The notes under the pieces are model-generated. The model searched no databases. It worked only from the letters and a program-made list of their open reading frames with translations, and had not been told where the DNA came from. A DNA stretch of 13,087 nucleotides from Actinomycetota bacterium (lineage in GTDB: Bacteria; Actinomycetota; Nitriliruptoria; Euzebyales; Egibacteraceae): contig JAHWKQ010000036.1 of the NCBI GenBank assembly GCA_019347785.1, positions 1 through 13,087 on the forward strand, written 5' to 3'. Positions 1-7,477 of this stretch are shown one piece after another; within the stretch, counting starts at the first letter, position 1; every line of letters begins with the position of its first letter. A program made the position numbers and the translations under genes.

Positions 1-1594
1 AGAACACCGCGGAGCCGAGGATGCCCCGTTCGGCCAGCGCCTCGCGCACGCCCTCCTCGACCGTGCCGAGGTCCTCACCCACCACGATCGCGCCGGCCCG
101 GTGCGCCTCGAGCACCACCGCGCCCAGCATCGCCTCGGCGTCATAGCGGACGTAGGTGCCCTCGCTGGCCGGCGCGCCAGCGGGGATCCAGAACAGCCGG
201 AACAGGCCCATGACGTGGTCGATGCGCAACCCCCCGGCGTGACGGAGGTTGGCGCGCACCAGCTCCCGCAGCGGCGCGTAGCCCGTGGCCGCCAGACGGT
301 CGGGACGCGGCGGCGGCAGCCCCCAGTCCTGACCGTGCTGGGCGAACGCGTCGGGGGGCGCGCCGACGTGCACGTCGAGGGCGAGCACATCCCGCTGCGC
401 CCACGCGTCCGCGCCGTCACCGTCCACGCCCACCGGCAGGTCCGTCAGCAGCCCGACGCCCATGCCCGCCGCGTCGGCGTCCGCCTGGGCTGCTGCGAGC
501 TGTTCGCTGCACTGCCACTGCAGCCAGCGCTGGTGGTGGAGCTCACCCGCGAGCTCGGCGCGCGCGGCGGCGAGGGCCGCGGGCTCCCGCTCGCGCAGCC
601 CGTGCGGCCAGGCCGACACGCCACCGCCGTGGCGGCTGGCCAACGCCAGCGCGGTGACGAGGTCCTCCAGCGCCTCACCGCCGGCGGCCACGAACGCCTC
701 GAACGCGTCCTGCCGGTCGGCGGGCAGCGGCACCGCCGACAGGACCCGCAGCGCCCGGTCCTTGGCCGCGAACACCGCGTCCCGGTCCAGCTGCGGGGTG
801 GCGTCGAGTGCGTGCCCGGCGGCCTGGCACTCCTCCAGCACCGTACGGCCGGCGCCGCGGGCGCTCCCCCACCCGTCGCAGCGTTCGGGCCGCAGGTACA
901 GCGGGTTCCAGGCGCGGCGGCTGGTGGGCGAGTAGGGGCTGTCGGCCTGCGGCACGACCGGCAGAGCGGCGTGCAGCGGGTTGAGCAGCACGAAGTCGGC
1001 GCCGCGCCGGCCGGCGTCACGCACCAGCACCGACAGGTCGGCGAAGTCGCCAATGCCCCACGAGTGCAGGGTGCGCATGGCGTACAGCTGGACCTGCCAG
1101 CCCCAGCCGCGTCGCTGCGGCAGCGGGCAGCGCTGCGGCGCGACCAGTACGTGCGCGCGAGCTCCGCCCACCTCCAGCCAGTGCATGCCGACTTCCAGGT
1201 CGTCGGGCAGGAGCACGGACCCGCGCATCCGCTCCCGCCCGTCGACCACGCGCAGCTCGTCGCCGAGGCTCACGACCAGCTCCCGCACCGGCGCGCTGCC
1301 GCTGCCGAGGCGGACGGAGGCCTCAGCCCCCTCGGCCTCCACGTAGACGTCCACCGACACCGACGACCCCGCCCGCACCGTCACGGTCGCCGGCACCACG
1401 CGGCGCCACGGCTCCAGCTCGGCGTCGTGCAACGACGCCGCGATCTCGTCGGCGTCGGCGCAGGGCACGTCGACGGCGGTCAGCAGGGCCCGCAACGTCC
1501 GGTCCGGAGGGCGGCGCACGCGGTCGTCCGCGTCGCGGTAGGTCGCCGCGATGCCGCGGTGCTCGGCCAGGCGGGCGAGCTGGCTGCCGCTCAT
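1..1594 (-). CDS. malQ: 4-alpha-glucanotransferase (amylomaltase), C-terminus beyond window edge
   Basis: Glycoside hydrolase family 77 enzyme. It transfers alpha-1,4-glucan segments between maltodextrins in cytoplasmic glycogen/maltodextrin metabolism. Reading from the ATG at 1594, 531 residues lie in the window and the frame is still open at base 1. The family core is clear. LRIDHVMGLFRLFWIP (about 456-471) carries the catalytic nucleophile D459, and VVGEDLGTV (about 504-512) carries the acid/base E507. Both fall close to their positions in the roughly 690-residue E. coli-type enzyme, which like this one has a long N-terminal region ahead of the barrel. The third catalytic Asp, in the later HD motif, and roughly 150-200 residues would lie outside the window. 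The ATG is the first plausible start, but the ribosome site ahead of it is weak. The gene is divergent from the NuoF-like gene across a 50-base gap that shows no clear promoter hexamers. The family call is firm; completeness cannot be judged. Confidence 0.95.
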   Translation of the reverse strand, partial: MSGSQLARLAEHRGIAATYRDADDRVRRPPDRTLRALLTAVDVPCADADEIAASLHDAELEPWRRVVPATVTVRAGSSVSVDVYVEAEGAEASVRLGSGSAPVRELVVSLGDELRVVDGRERMRGSVLLPDDLEVGMHWLEVGGARAHVLVAPQRCPLPQRRGWGWQVQLYAMRTLHSWGIGDFADLSVLVRDAGRRGADFVLLNPLHAALPVVPQADSPYSPTSRRAWNPLYLRPERCDGWGSARGAGRTVLEECQAAGHALDATPQLDRDAVFAAKDRALRVLSAVPLPADRQDAFEAFVAAGGEALEDLVTALALASRHGGGVSAWPHGLREREPAALAAARAELAGELHHQRWLQWQCSEQLAAAQADADAAGMGVGLLTDLPVGVDGDGADAWAQRDVLALDVHVGAPPDAFAQHGQDWGLPPPRPDRLAATGYAPLRELVRANLRHAGGLRIDHVMGLFRLFWIPAGAPASEGTYVRYDAEAMLGAVVLEAHRAGAIVVGEDLGTVEEGVREALAERGILGSAVF

Positions 1595-1644
1595 CCGCGG
1601 CGGCCGGGCGGTTCGGCGGCCGGCACAACGGGCACGCCACGGAC

Positions 1645-3021
1645 ATGGCGTTGCTTGGAGACCTGCCCGTCGCGAGCTTCGACTCCTACCTCCGCGACCA
1701 CGGTGGCGAGGCGCTCGAGACCGCCCTGGAGCTGGCGCCCGAAGACGTCGTCGACGAAGTCGCCAACGCCGGCCTGCGCGGCCGCGGCGGCGCAGGCTTC
1801 CCGACCGGCACGAAGTGGGCGTCGGTGCGGCAGGCCGCGGCCGACTCGCGCGCCTGGCTGGTCTGCAACGCGGCCGAAGGCGAGCCGGGCACCGCCAAGG
1901 ACCGAGCGCTCATCACCGCCAACCCGTACCAACTGGTGGAGGGCATCCTCATCGCCCTCCATGCCCTCCAAGCCGAGGAGGCGTACATCGGGATCAAGGC
2001 CGCGTTCACCGAGCCCATCGAACGGCTCGACGACGCGCTCCTGGGTGCCCGCACGGCCGGCTGGCCCGGCGCCGACCGCGTCCACCTGGTGCCCGGGCCC
2101 GACGAGTACCTGTTCGGCGAGGAGAAGGCGATGCTCGAGGTGATCGAGGGCAAGCTGCCGCTTCCGCGGATCCTCCCGCCGTACATGCAGGGCCTCTACG
2201 CCACGGTCACCGACCCCAACCCCACGGCGGTCAACAACGTCGAGACCTTGGCGCACGTGACGCACATCCTGCGCGACGGCGCGCTCCAGTGGCGGTCGGT
2301 CGGCACGGCCGAGGCCCCCGGCACGATGGTCTTCACCGTCACCGGGGACTGCACCACGCCCGGCATGTTCGAGCTGCCGATGGGCACGCCGCTGCGGACG
2401 CTCGTGTGCGACCTCGCCGGTGCGGACGAGATCCAGGCGATCTTCTCGGGCGTGTCGAACGCGGTCATCACCCCCGAGCTGCTCGACCTCCCGCTCGACT
2501 TCGACTCCTTCGCCGAGGCCGGCACGGGGCTGGGCTCCGGTGGGTTCATGGTGTACGGGCCGCACCGCGACCTCGTGCAGGTCACGGCGACGCTGGCGGA
2601 GTTCCTCGCCATCGAGTCGTGCGGCCAGTGCAACGCCTGCGCGCTCGGCACCGCCGCGATGGCCGACCACCTCCACCGGCTGGTCGAGGGAGTGGGCACC
2701 GAGGGGGACCTGCAGGAGATCCGCAGCCGCCTCGACACCGTCACGGCCGCGAACCGCTGCTACCTGCCGGTCGGTGCCCAGCTCACGATCGGCAGCATGC
2801 TCGAGGAGTTCGGGACCGCCTTCGCCGACCACGTCGGCGTCGCCGCCGACCCCGACGTCGCGGTCGTCACGCCGAAGATCGTTGAGCTCGGCGACGGCCA
2901 GGTCGTCTACGACCGGCACTACGCCCGCAAGCGGCGGGACTGGTCCTACACCGACGCCCAGGGCGACGCGGCTCTGCCGCCGGGGCTCGCGCAGGGGCCG
3001 AAGGGGCTCACCCAGGGGTGA
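1645..3021 (+). CDS. Orphan NuoF-like FMN/[4Fe-4S] oxidoreductase subunit
   Basis: Protein of 458 residues in the 51-kDa (NuoF/HoxF/FdsB-type) flavoprotein family, which passes electrons from a nicotinamide donor through FMN to Fe-S centres. Visible: a glycine-rich FMN loop GLRGRGGAGFPTGTKW (43-58), CNAAEGEPGTAKDR (74-87), NVETLAHV (198-205), and four iron-sulfur cysteines C326, C329, C332 (SCGQCNAC) and C372. Departures from canonical NuoF: the Asp of the NADE-x-EPGT motif is Ala (N75-A-A-E78), the usual GAGAYICGEETAL stretch is GPDEYLFGEEKAML (151-164), and the usual Pro-Cys-Arg after the third spacing is Ala-Cys-Ala. A tail of about 60 residues follows the usual end. No NuoE, NuoG, ferredoxin, hydrogenase or formate dehydrogenase gene is adjacent, so the partner is unknown. 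The start is the first ATG; no strong ribosome site is seen. The fold is confident, NADH use is not. It ends 14 nt inside the convergent DoxX-like gene. Confidence 0.88.
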   Translation: MALLGDLPVASFDSYLRDHGGEALETALELAPEDVVDEVANAGLRGRGGAGFPTGTKWASVRQAAADSRAWLVCNAAEGEPGTAKDRALITANPYQLVEGILIALHALQAEEAYIGIKAAFTEPIERLDDALLGARTAGWPGADRVHLVPGPDEYLFGEEKAMLEVIEGKLPLPRILPPYMQGLYATVTDPNPTAVNNVETLAHVTHILRDGALQWRSVGTAEAPGTMVFTVTGDCTTPGMFELPMGTPLRTLVCDLAGADEIQAIFSGVSNAVITPELLDLPLDFDSFAEAGTGLGSGGFMVYGPHRDLVQVTATLAEFLAIESCGQCNACALGTAAMADHLHRLVEGVGTEGDLQEIRSRLDTVTAANRCYLPVGAQLTIGSMLEEFGTAFADHVGVAADPDVAVVTPKIVELGDGQVVYDRHYARKRRDWSYTDAQGDAALPPGLAQGPKGLTQG

Positions 3022-3754
3022 CCACCGACGCCGTCTTGCGCGCCGCCGACCCGACGGTGCTGCCGACTGCGCGGCCCGCCCCGCCGACGACCTTCCCAAG
3101 CCCACCGACCGCCTTGGCCGCGAGCCTGGCGTCGCGACGGGCCTGCCGTGCCGTGGCGCCGACCTTGGCCTGTGCGGCCGTGGTCTTGGCGCGTGCCCGC
3201 GCCCGGGCCGCCTCGGCCTTGGCAAGCGCAGTCTCCTTCTCGGCGCGCACGCGCTCCTGCGCAGCCTTGGCGGCCAGCTCGGCCTCGCGCTTGCGGTGCT
3301 CCACTTCCAGACCTGCGTGCTCCAGCGCGTGCTCGGCGCGCCAGCGGTAGCCGGGCTGTCCCTCGGTGTCCATGGTGGCGATCACCAGGCCGCCCCACAT
3401 CGCCATGTTCTTCAGGAAATGCAGCAGCTGCTGCTGCCGCTCGGCCCCCTCGGCCTCCCAGAAGCGGTGCCCTGCGGCGGTGGTCGGCACCAGGCTGGCG
3501 GCCAGCACCGCGGAGGCGGGCCGTGCGAACGTGTTCGTGGCCAGCGCGCACGCGCACAGCACCTGCACGGCGCCATTGAGGCGGATCAGGTTCTCCGTGT
3601 CCTCCTCGGGCACGCCTGGGATGCGTTGCGCGATCGGCGTCGCCACGTCCTCCACCACGTCGGTCTTCGGACCGGGGTTGCGGATGGCGTCGACGCCTCC
3701 CACGAAGAAGATCCCGGACATGGCAAGGCGGGCGATACGGCGTAGGAGAGTCAT
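3008..3754 (-). CDS. DoxX-like membrane protein with basic Ala-rich C-terminal tail
   Basis: Protein of 248 residues. Residues 1-130 look like a DoxX-family integral membrane domain. Hydrophobic segments lie at about 6-22, 58-75, 78-94 and 112-128, and the last contains the family-like FLKNMAMWGGLVIATMD (113-129). DoxX proteins are small four-helix membrane proteins linked in some bacteria to redox stress or quinone chemistry; the role here is unknown. Residues about 140-213 are Ala/Lys/Arg/Glu-rich and probably a helical or coiled-coil tail, followed by a Gly/Ala/Val-rich end (217-248). An in-frame TAG six codons before the ATG at 3754 fixes the start apart from non-canonical codons. It lies 32 bases after the ATP-grasp gene on the same strand, so it is probably the last gene of that operon. 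Its stop lies 14 bases inside the oppositely transcribed NuoF-like gene. Confidence 0.82.
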   Translation of the reverse strand: MTLLRRIARLAMSGIFFVGGVDAIRNPGPKTDVVEDVATPIAQRIPGVPEEDTENLIRLNGAVQVLCACALATNTFARPASAVLAASLVPTTAAGHRFWEAEGAERQQQLLHFLKNMAMWGGLVIATMDTEGQPGYRWRAEHALEHAGLEVEHRKREAELAAKAAQERVRAEKETALAKAEAARARARAKTTAAQAKVGATARQARRDARLAAKAVGGLGKVVGGAGRAVGSTVGSAARKTASVVTPG

Positions 3755-3786
3755 CGGCCCCAGCCACTACCCGTTCGCGCGGCCCG

Positions 3787-4734
3787 TCAACCGTGCGGGA
3801 ACAAGAGATCGAGGAAGCGTGCGGCGGTCGGCTGCGGCTCGTGGTTGGCGAGCCCGGGCTGGGCGTTGACCTCGATGACGACGTGCGACGGCGCGTCGAG
3901 GGCCCCGACGATCAGGTCGACCCCCGCCACCGGCAGGGCCAGCGCGGCGGCGGCACGTCGGGCGACGTCCGCGTGGGCGTCGTGGAGATCGCTGGTGATG
4001 TCGATGATCTCGCCGCCCTGGTGGAGGTTGGCGGTGCCGCGCAGCGGCACGACGCGACCGCGCTCTGCCACGTCGTCCAGCTCCAGGCCCTGGCGGTGCA
4101 GCGTCACGCTTGTTTCCGCGTCGGTCGGCACCGGCCAGCGCCTGCCCCCACTGCCGGCTCGCTGCGCGTTGACGGCCTCGAGGAGCTGGCGGATCGTCGA
4201 GGCGCCGTCACCGGTGACCTCCGGCGGCCGGCGTTCCGCAGCCGCCACGACCTGCCCGTCGATCACCACGACCCGCACGTCGGTGCCGTGGTGGTGCCGT
4301 TCGAGGAGCGCCTCCGGGTGTTCGTCGCGCGCCCGCCGCAGGGCCGCCTCGAGCCCTTCGGAAGTGGACACGCCGACGCTGATGCCGGCGCCGCCCTCAC
4401 CGACGACAGGCTTGACGACCAGCTCCCGGCACCGCTCCAGGAAGGCGCGGTCGGCTGCGGCGTCGCCCGCGACCTGCCCGTGGGGCTGGTCGATCGCGGC
4501 GGCGGCCAGCACCCGCCGGGTGGCACGCTTGTCCTGACAGCGCAGGTACGAGCTGGCGGGCGTGAGCTCGCTCAGCGACTCGAACGTGACGCGCTCCACG
4601 TCGCCGCGCCGCAGGAGCAGCTCGCCCGCAGCCGGGGCGAGGATCTCCACGTCGATATCGCGCCTCAACGCCTCGTCGACGATGATCGTGGTGTAGACGT
4701 TGCAGCGCTCGTAGCCGGCCGGGCGGTCAGCCAC
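3787..4734 (-). CDS. ATP-grasp ligase resembling the ligase domain of N-acetylglutaminylglutamine synthetase
   Basis: Protein of 315 residues with an ATP-grasp fold. Such enzymes activate a carboxylate as acyl phosphate and join it to an amine. Visible: RCQDKRATRRVL (65-76), the ATP-binding lysine in LVVKPVVGEGGAGISVGV (105-122), EVTGDGASTIRQLLEAVN (172-189) as in cyanophycin-synthetase relatives, HQGGEIIDIT (238-247), GVDLIV (271-276) and the metal-binding end VIEVNAQPGLANHE (286-299; E288, N290). The opening NVYTTIIVDEALRR and the block FESLSELT before RCQDK recall the C-terminal half of NAGGN synthetase (Ngg). The GNAT acetyltransferase half of Ngg is absent, and so is the amidotransferase AsnO from the neighbourhood. 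The start is GTG at 4734, inside the end of the C26 gene (8-nt overlap), with GGAG seven bases upstream. The substrate is unknown; a dipeptide or gamma-glutamyl-type product is inference. Other options are a glutathione-like or cyanophycin-like ligase. Confidence 0.85.
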   Translation of the reverse strand: MADRPAGYERCNVYTTIIVDEALRRDIDVEILAPAAGELLLRRGDVERVTFESLSELTPASSYLRCQDKRATRRVLAAAAIDQPHGQVAGDAAADRAFLERCRELVVKPVVGEGGAGISVGVSTSEGLEAALRRARDEHPEALLERHHHGTDVRVVVIDGQVVAAAERRPPEVTGDGASTIRQLLEAVNAQRAGSGGRRWPVPTDAETSVTLHRQGLELDDVAERGRVVPLRGTANLHQGGEIIDITSDLHDAHADVARRAAAALALPVAGVDLIVGALDAPSHVVIEVNAQPGLANHEPQPTAARFLDLLFPHG

Positions 4735-5437
4735 CGGCCAGCTCCACGAGCCAGCTGAACAGCGCGCCGCTGGCCCCGTCGTCGGCCATCATCTCGGGGT
4801 GCCACTGCACGCCGATGAGCGGCTCGTCGGCGACTGGCTCGATCGCCTCCACCAGACCCGCCGGATCGAAGGCGGAGGCCCGCAGGCCGTCCCCGAGCTG
4901 CTCCACCGCCTGGTGGTGGAGGCTGTTGACGGCGAGCTCGCGCGCACCGAGGACCTGGGCGAGTCTCGTCCCCTCCTGCACGCGCACGGCGTGACTGCCC
5001 GCGTGCCAGGAGACGACGTCCTTGTGCGTCGGGTCGGTCAGGTGCTGCACCAACGTTCCGCCGCACGACACGTTGAGGACCTGCGCACCGCGACACACGC
5101 ACAAGGTCGGCAGCCCGACGGCGCGTGCCTCGCGCACGCACGCCAGCTCGAACACGTCGCGGTCCTCGCGCACGCCGGCCGTCTCGGGTTGGCGTTCGGC
5201 GCCGTAGCAGGCGGGGTCGACGTCACCGCCGCCCGAGAGCACGAGCCCGTCGAGGGTGGCGACCAACGCGGCAGCGAGGTCGGGCGAGACGGTCGGCAGC
5301 AGCAGCGCCAGCCCTCCCGCGAGCGTCACCGCGTCCACGTAGGCGCGGTCGAGCAGGTCGACCGGCCGGTCGATGCCGAGGTTGGAGGAGAAGTGCAACG
5401 TCGGGGTCGTCGTGATCCCTATCCGCGGTCGAGCCAT
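4727..5437 (-). CDS. Class-I glutamine amidotransferase-like hydrolase (peptidase C26, PuuD-like)
   Basis: Protein of 236 residues, the usual length for the gamma-glutamyl-gamma-aminobutyrate hydrolase family, which cleaves gamma-glutamyl amides with a Cys-His-Glu triad in the cytoplasm. Visible: the family hallmark LSGGGDVDPACYG (67-79), nucleophile C115 in LCVCRGAQVLNV, NSLHHQAV (171-178), and H213/E215 in GVQWHPEMM. The residue two before the nucleophile, usually Gly in this family (GICRG), is Val. ATG at 5437 gives a start matching the family's PRIGITT opening. GTG four codons upstream is an alternative, and neither has a strong ribosome site. The frame stays open upstream to 5686, but that stretch is antisense-type translation through the HAD gene. 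The gene lies 25 bases after the HAD gene and overlaps the ATP-grasp gene by 8 nt. Being coupled to a ligase suggests that both act on one gamma-linked compound (inference). Confidence 0.9.
   Translation of the reverse strand: MARPRIGITTTPTLHFSSNLGIDRPVDLLDRAYVDAVTLAGGLALLLPTVSPDLAAALVATLDGLVLSGGGDVDPACYGAERQPETAGVREDRDVFELACVREARAVGLPTLCVCRGAQVLNVSCGGTLVQHLTDPTHKDVVSWHAGSHAVRVQEGTRLAQVLGARELAVNSLHHQAVEQLGDGLRASAFDPAGLVEAIEPVADEPLIGVQWHPEMMADDGASGALFSWLVELAGG
4742..4745 (-). promoter_or_regulatory. Ribosome binding site deciding the GTG start of the ATP-grasp gene
   Basis: GGAG on the minus strand lies seven bases before the GTG at 4734, inside the last codons of the C26 hydrolase gene. Together with the 8-nt gene overlap (GTGGCTGA) it supports the GTG start and translational coupling of the two genes. 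Confidence 0.6.
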
Positions 5438-5462
5438 GGCGCGGGGCACCCCTAGCGGCGGC

Positions 5463-6095
5463 TCACAGCACGCCCACGTAGGCCGCGGGCGCATCGAACA
5501 CCATCCGAGCCCCCGCCGCGTGCAGCGCCGCGTCGGAGAAGCCGCCGGTGCGCACGGCGACGAACTCGACGCCCGCCGCTGCGGCGGCGTGCCCGTCCCA
5601 GGTCGCGTCCCCGAGCATCCGCACCGAGGCGTCCGACGGCAGGTCGGCGGCGGCGGCCGCAACCGGCCCGGCGTCGGGCTTGCCACCGGCGTCCCCGGCG
5701 CCGGTCACCGCCACCTCCGGGTCGCCCAGGACCGCCAGCAGCGCCTCCCGCTCGGGTTTGCTGGCCGAGGTGGCCACCACGAACGGCACACCCCGATCGC
5801 GCAGGTCCTCCAACAGCGCGGAGGCACCGGTGGTGGGCTGCAACTGGCCGGCTGCGTCGAGGAACCGCCGCCGGTGGGATTCGACGAGCTCCTCGATGAG
5901 GCCGCCGGTCGGCACCTCGGCCAGTAGCCAGCGCACCAGCCGCTCGCCCGGCAGCCCGATCGCGCTGTGCACCCGCCACGCGGGCTGCGGCCTGCCGGCC
6001 TCGCGGAACGCGGCTGCCCAGGCCTGGACGTGCAGGTAGACGCTGTCGACGAGGGTTCCGTCGAGGTCGAGGATCACCGCTTGGGGTAGGGGCAT
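5463..6095 (-). CDS. HAD-superfamily phosphatase, beta-phosphoglucomutase-like
   Basis: Protein of 210 residues in the haloacid dehalogenase superfamily: cytoplasmic Mg-dependent phosphohydrolases or mutases acting on small phosphorylated metabolites. All four motifs are seen: DLDGT with nucleophile D10 and general acid/base D12, motif II at T109/S110 in VVATSAS, motif III K139 in GGKPDAGP, and motif IV GDATWD with D163 and D167. Residues about 15-85 form the helical cap of subclass I. The start is ATG at 6095, with GAGGA (minus strand, 6106-6110) ten bases upstream and AGGAGG further up. The same frame is open for about 1.4 kb upstream, but that part only mirrors the DUF445 gene. It is the first gene of the minus-strand run and is divergent from DUF445 across 69 bases. 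The substrate cannot be told from sequence. Confidence 0.9.
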   Translation of the reverse strand: MPLPQAVILDLDGTLVDSVYLHVQAWAAAFREAGRPQPAWRVHSAIGLPGERLVRWLLAEVPTGGLIEELVESHRRRFLDAAGQLQPTTGASALLEDLRDRGVPFVVATSASKPEREALLAVLGDPEVAVTGAGDAGGKPDAGPVAAAAADLPSDASVRMLGDATWDGHAAAAAGVEFVAVRTGGFSDAALHAAGARMVFDAPAAYVGVL

Positions 6096-6148
6096 GCGTG
6101 CCAGATCCTCGCCGCCTCCTGGCGTGGGGAAACGTCGGCCGCACCCGC

Positions 6149-6154
6149 GATACT
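6149..6154 (+). promoter_or_regulatory. Possible -10 element for the DUF445/lipid genes
   Basis: GATACT stands out as an AT-rich hexamer in the 69-base divergent gap. TGGGGA at 6125-6130 could be a poor -35 with an 18-base spacer. Initiation would fall only a few bases before the ATG at 6165, giving a nearly leaderless message. This would fit the lack of a ribosome site there. It is weak evidence from one hexamer. Confidence 0.25.
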
Positions 6155-6164
6155 CGCCGGCAAG

Positions 6165-7460
6165 ATGAGCAGCGACCTCGCGGGCACCGGACCACGCGCA
6201 CCGGCCGGCGCCAGCCAGTCGGAGCAGGAGCGCCGTGCGGCCCTGGTGGTGATGCAGCGGCGCGCGACTGGCGTGCTCGCGGCTGTGGCGGCGCTGTGGG
6301 TGGCGCTCGTGACGTTGGCGGATCCACAGCAGGCGTGGGTGGGTTACGCCGTGGCGGCGGCCGAGGCCGGCATGGTCGGCGGGCTGGCCGACTGGTTCGC
6401 CGTCACCGCACTGTTCCGCCACCCGCTGGGAATCCCGATCCCCCACACCGCGATCGTCGCGGCGCGCAAGGAGCAGTTCGGCCAGACCCTCGGCGCGTTC
6501 GTGCAGGAGAACTTCCTGTCCGCCGACGTGATCGGCCAGCGGCTGGCCGAAGCCCAGGCCGGTCGCCGCATCGGCGCCCTGCTGGCACGCCGCGAGCACG
6601 CCGAGCGGATCGCCGACCACGGCGCCCGACTCGTGGTCGCCGCGGCCGAGGCGACCGGCGACGAGCACGTCAGCGCCCTCATTGACGCCGAGGTGCGCGA
6701 CCGCATCGCCGCCGTGCCCGCCGCTCCGATCGCCGCGCGGATCCTGAGGCTGTTGACGGTCGACGACCGCCACGAGGAGCTCCTCGACTCGTTGCTGCTC
6801 ACACTCGACCGCTTCCTGCACGACCACCGGGCACTGCTGCACCACCGCTTCACCCAGGACGCGCCGTGGTGGCTGCCCGACGTGATCGACGACGCGCTGT
6901 TCAACCGGATCTTCGAAGGGGTCACGCGGGTGCTGCGCGAGGTGGAAGGCCCGCAGGGCCGTGAGCTGCGCGCGCGCATCCACGCGGAGGTCGAGGCGTT
7001 CGTCACCCGGCTGGAGACCGACCCCGAGATGGCGGGCCGGGCAGAGGAGGTCAAGGCCGAGCTGTTGGCCCACCCCCAGCTGGGGGCCTGGACCACCAGG
7101 GTGTGGGCCGAGCTGAAGGCGGCGCTGCGACGCCAGGCCGCCGACGATGCCTCCGCGCTGCGGGCGTGGATGGCGACCGCCGTCACAGCCGGCGGGCAGC
7201 GGCTGATCGACGACCCGCAGGCTGCAGCGGCCCTGGAGGCGGTGTTGCAGCAGCTGGTGCGCAGCGGCGTGGCGCAGCTGCGCGACGAGATCGCCGGGCT
7301 CGTCTCGAACACCATCGCGCGTTGGGACAGCGCCGAGACCTCCGAGCGGCTGGAGCTGCTCCTGGGGCGCGACCTGCAATTCATCCGCATCAACGGGACG
7401 GTGGTGGGCAGCATGGCCGGGCTCGCGATCCACGCGGTCGCGGTGGCCGTCAGCGGGTGA
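6165..7460 (+). CDS. DUF445 (YjiN/COG2733) family membrane protein
   Basis: Protein of 431 residues, standard length for the family, whose biochemical function is not established. N-terminal hydrophobic segments at about 36-52 and 57-75 lead into the family signature AAEAGMVGGLADWFAVTALF (65-84), followed by RHPLGIPIPHTAIV (85-98). A long, mostly helical, charged middle domain follows (about 100-395). The C-terminal signature GRDLQFIRINGTVVGSMAGL is near 402-421, and a last hydrophobic helix ends the protein. This layout suggests an inner-membrane protein anchored at both ends. The ATG at 6165 has little ribosome site ahead of it; the first 30 residues are poorly conserved-looking and a slightly later start is possible. 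The thiolase gene begins 17 bases after the stop, so DUF445 may be the promoter-proximal gene of the lipid operon, although a functional tie is unproven. Confidence 0.93.
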   Translation: MSSDLAGTGPRAPAGASQSEQERRAALVVMQRRATGVLAAVAALWVALVTLADPQQAWVGYAVAAAEAGMVGGLADWFAVTALFRHPLGIPIPHTAIVAARKEQFGQTLGAFVQENFLSADVIGQRLAEAQAGRRIGALLARREHAERIADHGARLVVAAAEATGDEHVSALIDAEVRDRIAAVPAAPIAARILRLLTVDDRHEELLDSLLLTLDRFLHDHRALLHHRFTQDAPWWLPDVIDDALFNRIFEGVTRVLREVEGPQGRELRARIHAEVEAFVTRLETDPEMAGRAEEVKAELLAHPQLGAWTTRVWAELKAALRRQAADDASALRAWMATAVTAGGQRLIDDPQAAAALEAVLQQLVRSGVAQLRDEIAGLVSNTIARWDSAETSERLELLLGRDLQFIRINGTVVGSMAGLAIHAVAVAVSG

Positions 7461-7477
7461 GGGGTAGGACTGGGCGC

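Noticed and set aside
1595..1644. Possible bidirectional promoter between malQ and the NuoF-like gene
   Set aside because: The gap must hold signals for both genes or lie within a leader, but no credible -10 or -35 hexamer is visible, so none is annotated.
101..2143. Long open frame of about 680 codons on the plus strand
   Set aside because: It is the mirror of malQ for most of its length and then runs out of frame through the NuoF-like gene. The translation is Arg/Ala/Pro/His-rich with no domain, as expected of antisense frames in very GC-rich DNA.
1591..3225. Open frame of about 544 codons on the minus strand opposite the NuoF-like gene
   Set aside because: The opposite strand encodes a protein with clear FMN and Fe-S motifs. 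This frame is Val/Asp/Arg-rich without recognisable motifs.
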